This document shows positions 34,561 to 45,888 of a DNA stretch of 64,000 bases, in pieces. Each line of letters starts with the position of its first letter. Position 1 is the first letter of the stretch. Source of the DNA: Paguma larvata (lineage: Eukaryota; Chordata; Mammalia; Carnivora; Viverridae); assembly GCA_030068075.1 (NCBI GenBank), contig CM057839.1, positions 19,943,167-20,007,166 on the forward strand, read 5' to 3'. The notes beneath the pieces are model-generated. The model saw nothing but the letters and a program-made list of their open reading frames with translations, ran no database searches and was not told the origin of the DNA. A program made the translations under genes and the position numbers.

Positions 34561-35455
34561 CATTTTCTTTTTCCCACTTGCCTTTTTATAAGGATTTCAC
34601 TGAACTATTTCAGCAGCCTTTCGGCACAATTATTTATATGCCATTTTGACAGAATCAAAAGTTACATGATTTACTTAATATCTAATAATTGGCAAATTAC
34701 ACCATTCCCTCCGAGATTCAGGTTTTTGGAATATAAATTCATCACAAATTCTGTTACAACACAGATGCTCTTTAATAATTAAAGCAATACCTAATGTCTA
34801 CAAGGGAAACTATCCTGCCACAGAGTGTCCTTGGCACCTGACTCCAAACAGCAGGAGGATCATGCCTTGCTAGTAAAATCGCTATTCCAGCAACTTAAAT
34901 CAGGCTGGCGCCTTATTTGTTGTTCTCTTCAGCCACGCCAGTGTTCTGCTTGACACGGATGTCAACAAACTAGAGTCAAATTTTTACTCGTTACCCGGGA
35001 TATTCCTAAAAATATATTCTAAAAATTGAGATGAATGCGTGACTAATTGTAGATAGTCTCTCTCTAAGAGGAATCTGAGTCACACACAGTGAGTCACAAT
35101 TACAATATGAATCAACAGAAATTATAATTTAGACATTGTCTTTAGTTTTTATCCTTTCTTAATACTTAAATACAAAGCAGGTGAGCTGAAGCCCCATGCA
35201 TGTTTCATTTGAAGATGAAATTTAAGTTTTTTTCACCTTTAATTACTTACAAATTCGTGTCAATGGAATTAAATTTCTAATATTATATTTCTTTCCAGCA
35301 GTTTCAAAAGCTTTTATTTTTCTACTAATTTTAAACAAAGTAACTAAGGATCTTTCGCGAGGACTGTCTATAAGGAATGATTAAACAGAGAGAGAGAGAT
35401 ATGCATTGGTCCAAACTCAATGTTTAGATAAACACCAGTGACACAGTGTAAAGGC

Positions 35456-35491
<36 letters not shown>

Positions 35492-36439
35492 CTCTGCCAC
35501 TATGGACTTTGGAAAATAATAGAGTTGCCTATGCTTCTCACATAACAATACCTGTAGACGAGAGGAATTTGTCATTGTTTCTTTTGATTCAAGACTCGTG
35601 TTACAAAACCAAAGTTGGTTTTCTCTGTCTGCTAACTTAATACACATGGCAAATCTGATCATCTGACAGATGCATTTTTCCTTCTAAACCATCTCTTTTA
35701 GAAGCCGAGTTGAAGAGTGCCTCTACCTTTGGTCTGCAACGTTGAATACCCAAAATAAAATTTTAATACTCTTGAAGCATATATTTAAAAAAGGTCCATG
35801 AAAAAATATTGCCCAGACTTATGAAAAGATCCACTTAGGTTTTTTTCAGTGATGAGCAAAGGAAAAACAGAAGGTCAATTTATTTAAAAGCTGCAGCAAA
35901 GTGTAACAGAATATTTAAGTAATTCCATAAATATGGAACCCAACCACCTTCACAAAACAAACATGAACTATTGATCTGCTAAATATTTTATTTAGACATG
36001 GAACATTCAGAGAAAGTTTCATGTTATCAGTGTATAATGTAACAAATTAATCTTCAGTCAATATGCAAAATTCTAGGACTTCATCTATATTGTTTTAATT
36101 TTTTTAATTTTAAAGAAATTAAAATAGTGTTAAAACTAGATTATTTTTATTTCAGAGATTAAATTATGAAATTCAGAAAACTTTCCTGATCATGCAGTCT
36201 CTCACAGGTCATTTGCACTGTTTTTAAAATCATAAGACGCTGAGGAAATAATATTGACCCCAGGCTGATTTGGTTTAGTAAGACAATTAAGACATGTTGT
36301 CAATTGATAGAAATTTAAAATATAGGTAAAAAAAATACATGAATAAAATAAGCTTTGCAGGATTCCACAGAATATGCATATCTCTGGGTTTCTATGCTTT
36401 TATCTCCCTGGGAGTTTCTCTTGTTCCTTCAATAGCTTT
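34561..36439. other. AT-rich sequence with one TA microsatellite
   Basis: No gene recognised. 34800-35000 is somewhat less AT-rich, has no visible repeat identity, and could be checked for conservation. Confidence 0.5.
35458..35489. repeat. (TA)n microsatellite
   Basis: About 15 uninterrupted ta units. The minus-strand frame ending in repeated IY residues is an artefact of this run. Confidence 0.96.
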
Positions 36440-36660
36440 CTTAAGTTATAGCTTAAAAGGTACTTTTCTGTGACATCTTAAAAGACCTTCCTATGATTGG
36501 CTTAGTTGTCACTCCTATGTATCCCGTTAGGAATCTGTGCAGCACATATCAGACCACCCATCTGATTGAATATTATCCATTTTTCTGATCAAGTACTAGA
36601 CACTATAACTGGTTTCTTCTTCACCAAGATAGTCACAAAGTGAATAAGGATATTATTACA
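36440..36660 (+). mobile_element. Probable L2 LINE 3' fragment
   Basis: Diverged but ordered matches to L2 3' ends: 'gcttaaaaggtacttttctg' (cf. cttaaatgtcacctcctc), 'aaaagaccttcctatgatt', 'cagcacatatcagaccaccc', 'tgattgaatattatcc'. No frame remains. Confidence 0.45.
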
Positions 36661-37046
36661 TAGCTGGTACTTTTTAAAACTCTGTTAATCAAATAACATA
36701 AATTAAAAACCGTCATATCTTAGCATATGTTTAAAGTGGCAGAAATAGTGATAAAAAGTCTTTTATTGTTTTGACATTATAGAATGTTATTAGTATTCCA
36801 ATATATTGCATGGTATTTGCAGCGGACAAAACACTGACGGAAAATGGAATGCTTGAAGAAAATAGAGGCTTCATATATATTATTTAAAGTGGATTTTTAT
36901 TTCCTTAATATAAATAATTTTAAATTATTTAAGAATGCAAATCATAAGTATTCTCCATACATTTTCTTAAATAGTAGAAATATACGATATGAATATTTAT
37001 TTTTATGCAATTGTAATTGTCATAGCTCTGATTTAATGCAGAGTCC
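36661..37046. other. AT-rich sequence, nothing recognised
   Basis: A 96-codon + frame (36844-37134) begins here but runs into the following SINE, and its last part is SINE-encoded, so it is not a gene. Confidence 0.55.
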
Positions 37047-37065
37047 TTTAAAAATCTGTTATATA

Positions 37066-37276
37066 GGGGCGCCTGGGTGGCTCAGTCGGTTAAGTGGCCG
37101 ACTTCGGCTCAGGTCACGATTTCGCGGTCTCTGAGTTCGAGCCCCGCGTCGGGCTCCGTGCTGACGGCTCAGAGCCTGGAGCCTGCTTCAGATTCTGTGT
37201 CTCCCTCTCTCTCTGCCCTTCTCCTGCTCACGCTCTGTCTCTATGTCTCAAAAAAATAAACAAATGTTAAAAAAAA
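37066..37276 (+). mobile_element. Very young felid SINE with perfect 19-bp TSD
   Basis: TSD tttaaaaatctgttatata is identical at 37047-37065 and 37277-37295. The SINE body is close to consensus and keeps CpGs (ggggcgcc, cgcggtc, cgagccccgcgtcgggctccg), which decay quickly in mammals. Both point to recent insertion. A and B box regions are intact (tggctcagtcggttaagt; ctgagttcgagcccc). Confidence 0.98.
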
Positions 37277-37295
37277 TTTAAAAATCTGTTATATA

Positions 37296-39776
37296 ATATC
37301 TTCTTAAGAATCTATTATTTCTACAATTGCATTAATCAAAATAGTCCTGCTGTATAATCTAGGTTCCAGGTCTATAATTTGTTAAAAACTTAAACTTAAT
37401 TTTATTATCGTTATTAAACTTGGCCATAAGTGGTTATTATGACAAAATAGCAGTCACAGTGAATGATCCCGTGGTAAAGGCTGTGCCAATCAGACAAACT
37501 TAAAGGTAACAGAGGTACTAACCAGTCCCATCTTTTTGCAGATACTGTCTCCGAGGACAGAAAGCGTGTTATGCACAATGTGAAAATTACAGCTTTCATC
37601 AAATTTCCCATTACTTTGCAGATACTCATTTCATATTTGTCAAAATAATTCATAAAAATTAAATTCATTAATTTCCTAAAGGTCTCAGGTGGAATGCAGT
37701 ATCAACCTTCATTGACTGTCAGTCAACCTGTTTTAGTGTTCCGTTCCTGCAAAGGAATGAAGAAAAGATGGAAAGAGAATGAGCAAATTACAGCTAATTT
37801 TCAAAAGGCATATCATTAACTAAAGCCAGGAAACTAACCAAAAAGAACTCCTGCACCTGTCAGACATGATTAAAATGTGGCGACCACTAATGTTCCCGTT
37901 GGAGGAGACCTGGGCAGTAATAGAAACCTACAGAAATAAAGGGACCATCCTGAATTTGGGAATAAAAGCTTATCCTTATGTAAAAAAGGATTCATCATAT
38001 GAACTCTCTGTTAAACAACCTAAGAACATTTCAATTCCTTCAAGAATTGTAAAACAGTCTTTCAGGGAAACACAATCTTAGATTATCTTTCTAGTATATA
38101 TTTGAGGCTATAGCGAACAATATTCTGTTTAAACCTAATAATATCTGGGATTCCTAGAGAATGAAATAATGTTTAGTTTGGCCTATGAAATAACACACTA
38201 TGACATGGAAAGGAAATGCTTTCATTTTCTTTGCTTTAAATGTTTTGAGAAAAAAATTAAATGCATTTTAATATGGTAAAATACTGTACATCTTCTTCTC
38301 AAGATATTTTCACTATGCATAAATCATTACTTTTTTTTTTTTCAACTGATATAACCTTTAGCCCAAACCAGCTTACCTCCTTGCTTTTCAACATGTATGT
38401 TCTATGCTTTCTCTCTTTGTGACTTCTGTTTTCCTGTTTTCTGTCACTAGAACTATAGAAATGCCCCTCCATTTTTTTTTTATTTCTCCACAACTTTTCT
38501 TTAAGTTTTGCAAACATACAGCATTATAGACTTTTCTGACTCAGCCTATGACAATGTTATTTCTTCCGGTTTCCTAATACAGTCAGTTCTAGTAGGAAGG
38601 TGACATAAGCATTCCTAAATAGCACTGCACTATGCAGAATTGTCCAATAAGCCCACAGGATTTAAGGGAAAAAAAAAGTTGGGAAAAAATACTCAAAAAA
38701 TCCCTCAGTGATACAAACATAATGAAAAATAAGAGCATGATAAATATGGTAGCACGGTTTTACGAATATTAGATGATTAAGTGCTAGATAAATATTAGAA
38801 TGTCACTTTATCTTGAGAAAGACCAGTGTGGACTGGGCATTGGATGGACGTGAAGTGACGGAAAAGGAGTTGTCTGAAACAGGGCGGAACTGAGGTAGTT
38901 CGTAGCAATGTCTGAGGGGCGTGTTGTGAGGAGTGTGCACTTTGTGCATTTTTTATATCCCAGCATGTCTTTATTCATGTAACTAGATGCAGTTTTCCGC
39001 CTTCACCTAGTGTTTCTCATGAACGAAATCACACATAAGCAAACGTAAAATTTGCATCTTGCTCAAATTATCCCTAATATATCAATCATGTTGGAATAAG
39101 CCTACATTTTCAAAACAGGTGTGAGAGCTGAACTGACTGTAGTATATCTGTAAACTCAGAAACATAATTTCAACTTCTATTATATTTCTTAAGCACATAT
39201 TTAATGTTCCCTGGTAGACCATATATACTTAGGGGATAATTTATTTATCATTCATAATTATATTTCCCATGCTATATAGTTCTTATAATTGAAGTCACTT
39301 ACTTTGTTCTCTGAGTCATAATCTAGGCTGTGATAACATTCTTATGCTATATTTAATAATGCCTAGAATAATTACTTAACATAAATATTTCTAAATAAAT
39401 AAATATAACAAATCATATCTATAATGGTAACCATGAATCTCTTTGGTAAAGCAGAGAAGATATTTTTGGTAAAAAGCAAAGAGGACCCAAATAAAGTTAA
39501 AACATAAATGCCCAAATTTCTTCATTGTAGATAACTAAGAACACTTAGCTAAAAGTGCCTTCTATATTGTAGTTTGGCCTCCTTTTTCTCATTCTTATCA
39601 TAAGGATATCCCTCAGGAAAACTTCTGCTGCCTTACCTCAAACTATTCTCATTTGGGTCACTTCCTTAGGCTAAATGCTTGCTGATAACTGGGAAAAAAT
39701 CTTAAGCTATGCATGAGATCAAGCCGAAGTTCATTTTCTCTAAACCTTCTTTGTGGACCAAATTCCTAAGGAGGTT
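37296..39776. other. AT-rich sequence, nothing recognised
   Basis: About 2.5 kb without supported genes. Frames at minus 37414-37668, plus 37866-38081 and minus 38299-38517 lack domains. Positions 38820-38960 are less AT-rich and unassigned. Confidence 0.55.
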
Positions 39777-39794
39777 TGTTTTCCTCCATCATAG

Positions 39795-39822
39795 GGGCAC
39801 CTGGGTGGCTCCGTTGGTGGAG
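39795..39822 (+). mobile_element. 28-bp micro-SINE flanked by an 18-bp TSD
   Basis: Only the SINE head is present (gggcacctgggtggctcc plus about 10 bp), with no body or A-rich tail. It is bounded by tgttttcctccatcatag (39777-39794) and tgttttcctccaacatag (39823-39840), one mismatch. The duplication shows this was a real insertion and not a chance match. Confidence 0.8.
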
Positions 39823-39923
39823 TGTTTTCCTCCAACATAGTATTTTTTCTAGGTCCTTACAACCTGTGGATGCCATCTCCCTCTTTTCTTTTTTGTTGTT
39901 GTTTGTTTGCTTGCTTGCTTGCT

Positions 39924-40135
39924 TTTAAGTTTATTTATTTTGAGAGAGAAAAGCAAGAGGGAGAGAGAGAGTGCTGTGGGGGCAGAGAAAGAAAGAGGGA
40001 GAGAGGGAATCCCAAGCAGCCTGGCACCATCAGCGCAGGGTCGAGCATGGAGATTGAACTCAGGAACTGCTAGATCATGACCTGAGCTGAAACCGAGAGG
40101 CAGTTGCTTAACCTATTGAACCACTCAAGTGCCCC
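39924..40135 (-). mobile_element. can-SINE, diverged
   Basis: Reverse-strand SINE (ttaagtttatttattttgag, GA-rich tract, 'atcatgacctgagctgaaac', ending 'gaaccactcaagtgcccc'). A short (GCTT)n run precedes it (39903-39925). Confidence 0.9.
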
Positions 40136-40295
40136 TCATGCCTCTCTTTTTTTCAGCTGATTATTGTTTTGTTGCCTACTGTCTCTGTGTTTTGCTCTTA
40201 TTACTTATTCTGCAGCTGACACGGAGAGGACTTTTTAATATATTTTGTTGGAGAGAGGATCTTTTGGTTTGGCTACAAACTGGGAATATATTTCT

Positions 40296-40501
40296 TTTTT
40301 TAAAAACTGTTTTTAAGTGTTTATTCACTTAACAGAGATAGAGCGTGAGTGGAGGAGGGGCAGACAGAGAGGGTGACATAGAATCCGAAGCAGGTCCCAG
40401 ACCAGCGCAGAGACCGATGTGGGGCTCAAACCCACGAGTCCCCGTGACACCTGACCTGAGCAGAAGTTGATTGCTCAACCAACTGAGACACCAAGGTGTC
40501 C
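40296..40501 (-). mobile_element. can-SINE with 14-bp TSD
   Basis: Reverse-strand SINE (ttttttaaaaactgttttta tail side; 'gaatccgaagcaggtcccag'; ends 'gagacaccaaggtgtcc'). TSD gggaatatatttct (40282-40295) versus gggaacatatttct (40502-40515). Confidence 0.92.
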
Positions 40502-40809
40502 GGGAACATATTTCTGTATAACATAAAACTATATACCATTCAACTTCCTCTGTAAAATTCTCTTCTAATTTATGTGAATTTTATTTAAATAATGTAAGTT
40601 ATAGTTCTTCTGTTCTAGAAAACAGTGAAAAGTCAAAAAACTTTACTAGGAAGAATGTTTTCAATAAATTCGACTTTTGTGTGATAATGAAATAATATAG
40701 AAATTATTTCTAATATTTCTGCTTTTTTCTGAGTTTTAAAGAACTTGATTATTATTAATATGATTGAACTAATGGTTAGAGAAAATAATATGAGAAAGCA
40801 AAAAGATTA

Positions 40810-41060
40810 ATATTTTTTGAGGATCTATGAAATACAAGCATAGGCAAGATGATTAATTACACATATGTGCTCAATTAATTTTCCTCCAAATCTCTGAAGG
40901 TAAGAATTTTTGTCTACATTTTATAAAAATATCATATTTTACAAATAATGATCTATTAAAAGACTTTATTTTCCAAACATAAGCTTATGTCAAAGATCAG
41001 GTAGATTTACAGCAGGGAGAAGGGAGGTAACCCACCGAGTTCTCTCCTATTTCATGAGCG
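40810..41060 (-). mobile_element. MIR SINE
   Basis: Ordered match to the reverse complement of MIR: 'ttttttgaggatctatgaaa' (cf. tattgagcacctactatg), 'tgctcaattaattttcctcc', 'ctctgaaggtaagaattt', 'cattttataaaaatatcat', 'aaagatcaggtagatttaca', 'ggaggtaacccaccgagtt'. Highly diverged, as expected of its age. Confidence 0.55.
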
Positions 41061-42870
41061 TGTCAGCTAAAAACATAGTCTTATGTACACATTACCTGGT
41101 TTCTTTGACATGAGAGAGTTGGTGTAATTATAACATATGAATGCATATATTCTTTTTGACATTAGGTATAGCTCATAAATCTTAATAAATTAAGCCTACT
41201 GATAAATCTATAGAATATGCAAAGCTATCTTCTTAAAATGACAACACTGGATTGTTTGATGAGTTTGAATGCTCATTTTCACAGGTGGAACTGCATTAGT
41301 CAACAAAAGCAACCACGTACGAAGATACCTTAGATCTGCAAGGAGGGTTCATTATTTACATTTCTAAGTATTCAGCTTCTTTGAAAGTGCCTGACAAGTC
41401 AAATAAGACAGCTTCATGCAGGAGGGTGTGCGAACATGGCTTTTGTTCTCTCAATTGCAAGAGATAAATGGAAAAAAAGAAGAATCTTGAAAGCTTCGTT
41501 GAGGTGCAGGTTTTATTTGATAATCAGACAGCATCTTAGCTGAATAGGAAAAAAAATGTAAAGTGCTTTATATCATTTACACAATCAGAATATTCTTACC
41601 TTCCTCATCCTGAAATGGTCAGTCAAGTTAATTAAGGATTTCATAAAGTTAATTAAGGGATCATAAAAATAGAATGGAATTAGCTTTTGCTTTTATTTCT
41701 TTTATATTCTGGTGTAATAAACAATTCAGCCACACTGAACATTTTTTTGGTGGTGATCATTATTTGTATTTATGCATGTTCTAAAAGTTTATCTTTCTTC
41801 TTGTCTGTTGGTTGGGTTATATGTTTTCGTCAGTGATCATAAGTTTATAGAGTACTGGGGACGAGGCTATATAGTTTGGTTTATGGATTGCCAGCAGGGC
41901 ACTACATATTTATAGACGCTCAATGTACTATTGTGCTGATGGATATTATGATGGCGGCTGATGTCCTTTTTATTATGTGTACAGCAATAATCATTTCTTA
42001 GTGCTTTAATCTCTCAGTGCAACAAAATGAATCTAACAGGAAACCATATGGAATATACATGCTTGCTCAACATGAATGTTCATTATATTTTATGGAATAT
42101 GAGCAAAAATATTTATTAATTATATACAGAGGTTAAAAATAACAGAATAATAAAAAAACCTGACAGAACCCTGAAAAATATACTGCCAGTGCCTAACTCC
42201 TATGTTTTCTGATATATTTATTATCAGAATGTCTGCCTCTGGGTTCACTGAGAATCTGTTGTGATTAAATGGTAAGTGTAAGAAAATGAATAGCATGTAA
42301 TTAGCTTTTTCAAATAAATCTAATTAGAAGTAATATAGCCACAGAGTAATGCATATGAACATTGTAATTAAAATGAATACTGCGGATAATCCTACAAAAA
42401 ATTGCAAAGAGATTCGGATAGAAATTTATTGTTGATGAAATGATAAGCCATGGCTAAATATCACTTTCTGAGTCTAATAACATCAGCGCAATTCTATACA
42501 AAATATTTTTTAGCATTTTAGAAATGATATGTACATAAAATACTTAACAACAGTTCCAAAAATATTAATAGTGAAATTATTAGTAATTTGCTCTATTTGA
42601 GAAAGGATAAAACATGATCTTTATCATTTAGGAAAGCAGACTAGTGATTTTTCAAAACAACTAATTTCCTATCCGAGAGAGGATCCACCATCGGAGACAA
42701 TGAATATTTACAAATGTTTTTCCTCAGCTCTTTGACACTGCACTACCGATAACCTTTTGCCAAGTAATCATTTTGGACGTGTATTTTTGATACCCAGACA
42801 CTAGTCTCTGAGAGCTAAACTAAGTGCAGATAAGTGATTTTAGAATGACTAAAAGATACCTTAAAATCAT
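41061..42870. other. AT-rich sequence, nothing recognised
   Basis: About 1.8 kb with no supported gene or named repeat. Confidence 0.55.
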
Positions 42871-42881
42871 AATATTGTATT

Positions 42882-43098
42882 ATTTTATTTTATTTTTAGT
42901 GTTTATTTTTTTTTTAAAGAAAGAGACAGATCATGAGCAGGGGAGGGGCAGAGAGAGAGAGACACACAGAATCTGAAGCAGGCTCCAGGCTTCGAGCTGT
43001 CAGCACAGAGCCTGATGCTGGGCTCAATCCCAGGAACCATGAATTCATGACCCGAGCCAAAAATGGATGCTTAGTTGACTAAGCCACACAGGTGCCCC
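42882..43098 (-). mobile_element. can-SINE with TSD
   Basis: Reverse-strand felid SINE (tttagtgtttattttttttt, 'gcaggctccaggcttcgagc', 'ctgtcagcacagagcctg', end 'aagccacacaggtgcccc'). TSD aatattgtat at 42871-42880 and 43099-43108. Confidence 0.94.
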
Positions 43099-43109
43099 AA
43101 TATTGTATT

Positions 43110-43694
43110 TTTTAAAGTGTATTAAAGATGTATTTAACAAGAAATGGTGTTAAACTTGCATTTAATTTTAACTTGGGGGTCAGCTTTAAGAAGTGCCTGG
43201 GTTGGCAGGCAGATCAACCTAAATGTGCTGGGAAGGATGAACTCTTCTCTCACCTCCCCCACTCGCCTAGCGCCACCCCCACCTCAGCCAAAATAATTTG
43301 TTACATTTCTAAATACACAGATGCACCTTGGAAATGCATAAAGAGTAGGGATAGAACATAAAGAACTTTCCCCTGTGCACCTCCACACTGAGGACCTCAT
43401 ATACCAAGGGACTATTTGTGATCATTTGGGGGGAAAATATAGTGGGGAAATGACCATATTTCAGGTGCAGACATGTGTTCACTGCTGCCAGGAGGCTGTC
43501 CAGAGTCCATGCTGCTGTCTGTCTGTGTCCCTCCGTTCTTTTTAGAGCTAGTTTTACCTGTCTGATTTTTAAATGGATAAACACGACTGTAGGTAGTGTA
43601 TGAAACATTACTCTTGTCTTTTATATATTCATATACCTAATGTTTTCTAATAAGTTTGTTCTTCTGGTTCAGTTTTAACTTCCTTTATTCTTTT
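43110..43694. other. Mixed-composition sequence, nothing recognised
   Basis: Contains a C-rich patch (ctcacctcccccactcgcc, about 43250). Frames 43128-43361 (+) and 43309-43608 (-) have no domain. Confidence 0.5.
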
Positions 43695-43950
43695 ATCTTT
43701 TTTTTTGAAATCTAGTTAACACGCAATATCATGTTAATTTCGGGTGTGCAGCACGGCGATGTGGCAAGTCTGTATGTTACGGTGTGCTCACCACAGGTAT
43801 AGCTGCCGCCTGTCACCTCGTGGGTACAACACCATTGCTTATACTCCCTATGATGAAATCTGAATCTTCTATCCCTGTGGCTTACTCATTCCGTAACTGG
43901 AATCACACTGTACCTCTCACTCCCTTCACTCATTTATTCTTTTGCCTTTT
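43695..43950 (-). mobile_element. LINE-1 3' end fragment, antisense
   Basis: Reverse-strand L1 3' UTR: 'gaaatctagttaacacgcaa', 'tttcgggtgtgcagcac', 'ttacggtgtgctcaccacag', 'cctgtggcttactcattcc', 'gtaactggaatcacactgta', 'cactcccttcactcattta'. The 72-codon + frame at 43784 is a shadow. Confidence 0.8.
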
Positions 43951-44758
43951 ATTGGTATTTTACATATATTTGCAGTGGATACGTGTTACATATTTAATTT
44001 AAATATATATTTAATATATAGCTTAATGCAGTCATAAAATTAACTTGATTCGCAATGACTTTTATCAAATATGGAAAAAAGTTATGATTAATAAAACATT
44101 TCAAGTTCTGTATAAAAGAGGCAGAGATTCCTCCTGCTAAAGCCTATTTCTAGCCCATAAGTCACCTTCCTGTAAATTAGAAAAAAAACAAAACAAAACA
44201 AAAAACAAAAAACAATGCTTCTCTTTCTGGGTGGGTGCAGTCCTGGAACTGATTAACTTGGTGAATAGACAGTTCTTCGTGTTGAGGAAGACGGTAGAAG
44301 GGGCATGCCCTGTCTGCAGAGCACAGTCTTGATTCTGTGTCCTTCATGCCCCTTGGTCAGGAACCTCTGTGATGCACAGCCTGTGTAAGTGGGCACGTCC
44401 GTCCTGCTTGCAGAACCCCCACCCACCAGCCATCGCACAGCAGCAACTGCTTCCTCAAAAACCCTGCTCTCTAACTCTAAGTATAATCTAAAGTAAAAGC
44501 TGACAATAATGTTAAGGAATTACTTGGGCTGCAAAATGCATTCATCTGTCAGATCAAGCCTTGTACCCTCATGCAAATTCTGCTTAAGCTTTCCTGGGAC
44601 TTCCCTTTCCAACTACAAGAGAACTCCCTGTTTCTCTTGGTGGTAGTGCCTCTGACTGTGAGAACAATTTGGTCTCATTAACTGAACGTCCTTTTAGGAT
44701 ACTAGGAGACAGACACTTATGACCTAAAATATAAGCTCTCTAAAAAGACACAAAATGA
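43951..44758. other. Unrecognised sequence; (AAAAC)n and GC-richer part
   Basis: An (AAAAC)n-type run lies at about 44181-44214. 44216-44440 is GC-richer than its surroundings, with one 61-codon minus frame without a domain; it might be an LTR fragment or single-copy sequence. Confidence 0.45.
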
Positions 44759-44965
44759 AGGTGCCTGGGTGGCTCAGTTCGTTAAGCGCCTGACTTCAGC
44801 TCAGGTCATGATCTCACAGTTCGTGAGTTCCAGCTCTGCATGGGGCTCTCTGTTGTCAGCACAGAGCCAGCTTAGGATCCTCTGTCCCCCACTCTGTCTC
44901 CATCCCTCTCCTTCTCGTGGTTTCTCTCTCTCTCAAAAATAAACACTTTTTTTTTTTTTTTAAGG
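44759..44965 (+). mobile_element. can-SINE with an atypical T-rich end
   Basis: Head aggtgcctgggtggctcagt, body 'cttcagctcaggtcatgatc', 'gtcagcacagagccagc', '(tc)n caaaaataaacac', but the 3' end is a run of about 17 T instead of an A-rich tail. No clear TSD. Confidence 0.88.
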
Positions 44966-45656
44966 CACATAGTGAAACAGAAGGTAGATGTGATCAAGAG
45001 GTGGTTCCTCCTTATAAACACAATTGTGATCTGTGCAAGTCATCAAATGATTGGACCTTCTGAGCGGGACCCCTAGGAGAAAGACAGCAGTGTGACCTGA
45101 TGGAAACTGAAATCTCCTCTCTCACAGTGTGGTAAATTTCTTTTTCTCCTCCCCACTTTCCTGTTACCAATGAAAAAGTTCAGTTCCCTCCCATCAAAAC
45201 AAATTACAAAAACAAAGTTTCCCTGGACATCACTTCATTGAGTTCTGCAAACCTCTTCTCAAACCTAAAAAGGAAACCTCTCGCGTGTCCTCTTACTGCA
45301 TATGTTCTTACATTGGAATTCTGCAACTTTCCATAATCCTCGCTGTGGACTTAATACTTCCCTCACACGTTGCTGGCCTTTTCCTACAATTTCATCGTTT
45401 TCTCAACACATCCCTTTCTTACTTCTCCAGGAACTTGCTGTGCTGTCTGCGCTTCCTCCGCTGGAATACTTCCAAACCCTTTTCCTGGAGCCGCCTCTGT
45501 CAGCGTGGAAATACTAGTTCACTAACACTTACGGAGAACTTGCAAGGCAGAGGTCTTAAGCTAAAGTCTCTTCGACTGTAACCAACAAAAACAACAACAT
45601 CACCAACAGTAAATACCAACACATTTTACATTTTACGTCTAGTTTTTTTATTAAAA
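44966..45656. other. C+T-rich sequence, unassigned
   Basis: The + strand around 45230-45560 is pyrimidine-rich. A 98-codon (45285-45581) and a 71-codon (45302-45517) frame overlap here in different registers, show no domain, and are best explained by low stop density in C+T-rich DNA. A very old L2 is possible but not demonstrable. Confidence 0.4.
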
Positions 45657-45888
45657 CATTTTTAATGTTTATTTATTTTTGAAAGAGAGAGAGAGAGAGG
45701 CAGAGTGCGAGTAGGGGAGAAACAGAGATGGTGGGGGGGGAGGGAGACACAGAATCAGAAGCAGGTTCCAGGTTCTGAGTTCTGGGCTGTCAGCACAGAG
45801 CCCGATGTGGGGCTTAAACTCACAAGCTATGAGATCATGACTTGAGCCAAAGTCAGACGCTTAACTGACTGAGTCACCCAGGTGCCCC
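45657..45888 (-). mobile_element. can-SINE
   Basis: Reverse-strand SINE (catttttaatgtttatttat, GA tract with a G run near 45737, 'gctgtcagcacagagccc', end 'gagtcacccaggtgcccc'). It carries a small internal duplication (ttctgagttctgggctg). No certain TSD. Confidence 0.93.

Noticed and set aside
35458..35489. Origin-like or centromeric satellite character of the TA run
   Set aside because: A single short dinucleotide tract without higher-order repeats.
45285..45581. 98-codon + strand frame with hydrophobic stretches, considered as a small membrane protein
   Set aside because: A second overlapping frame of similar quality occupies the same pyrimidine-rich DNA. There is no promoter, Kozak context or family similarity that I can recognise.
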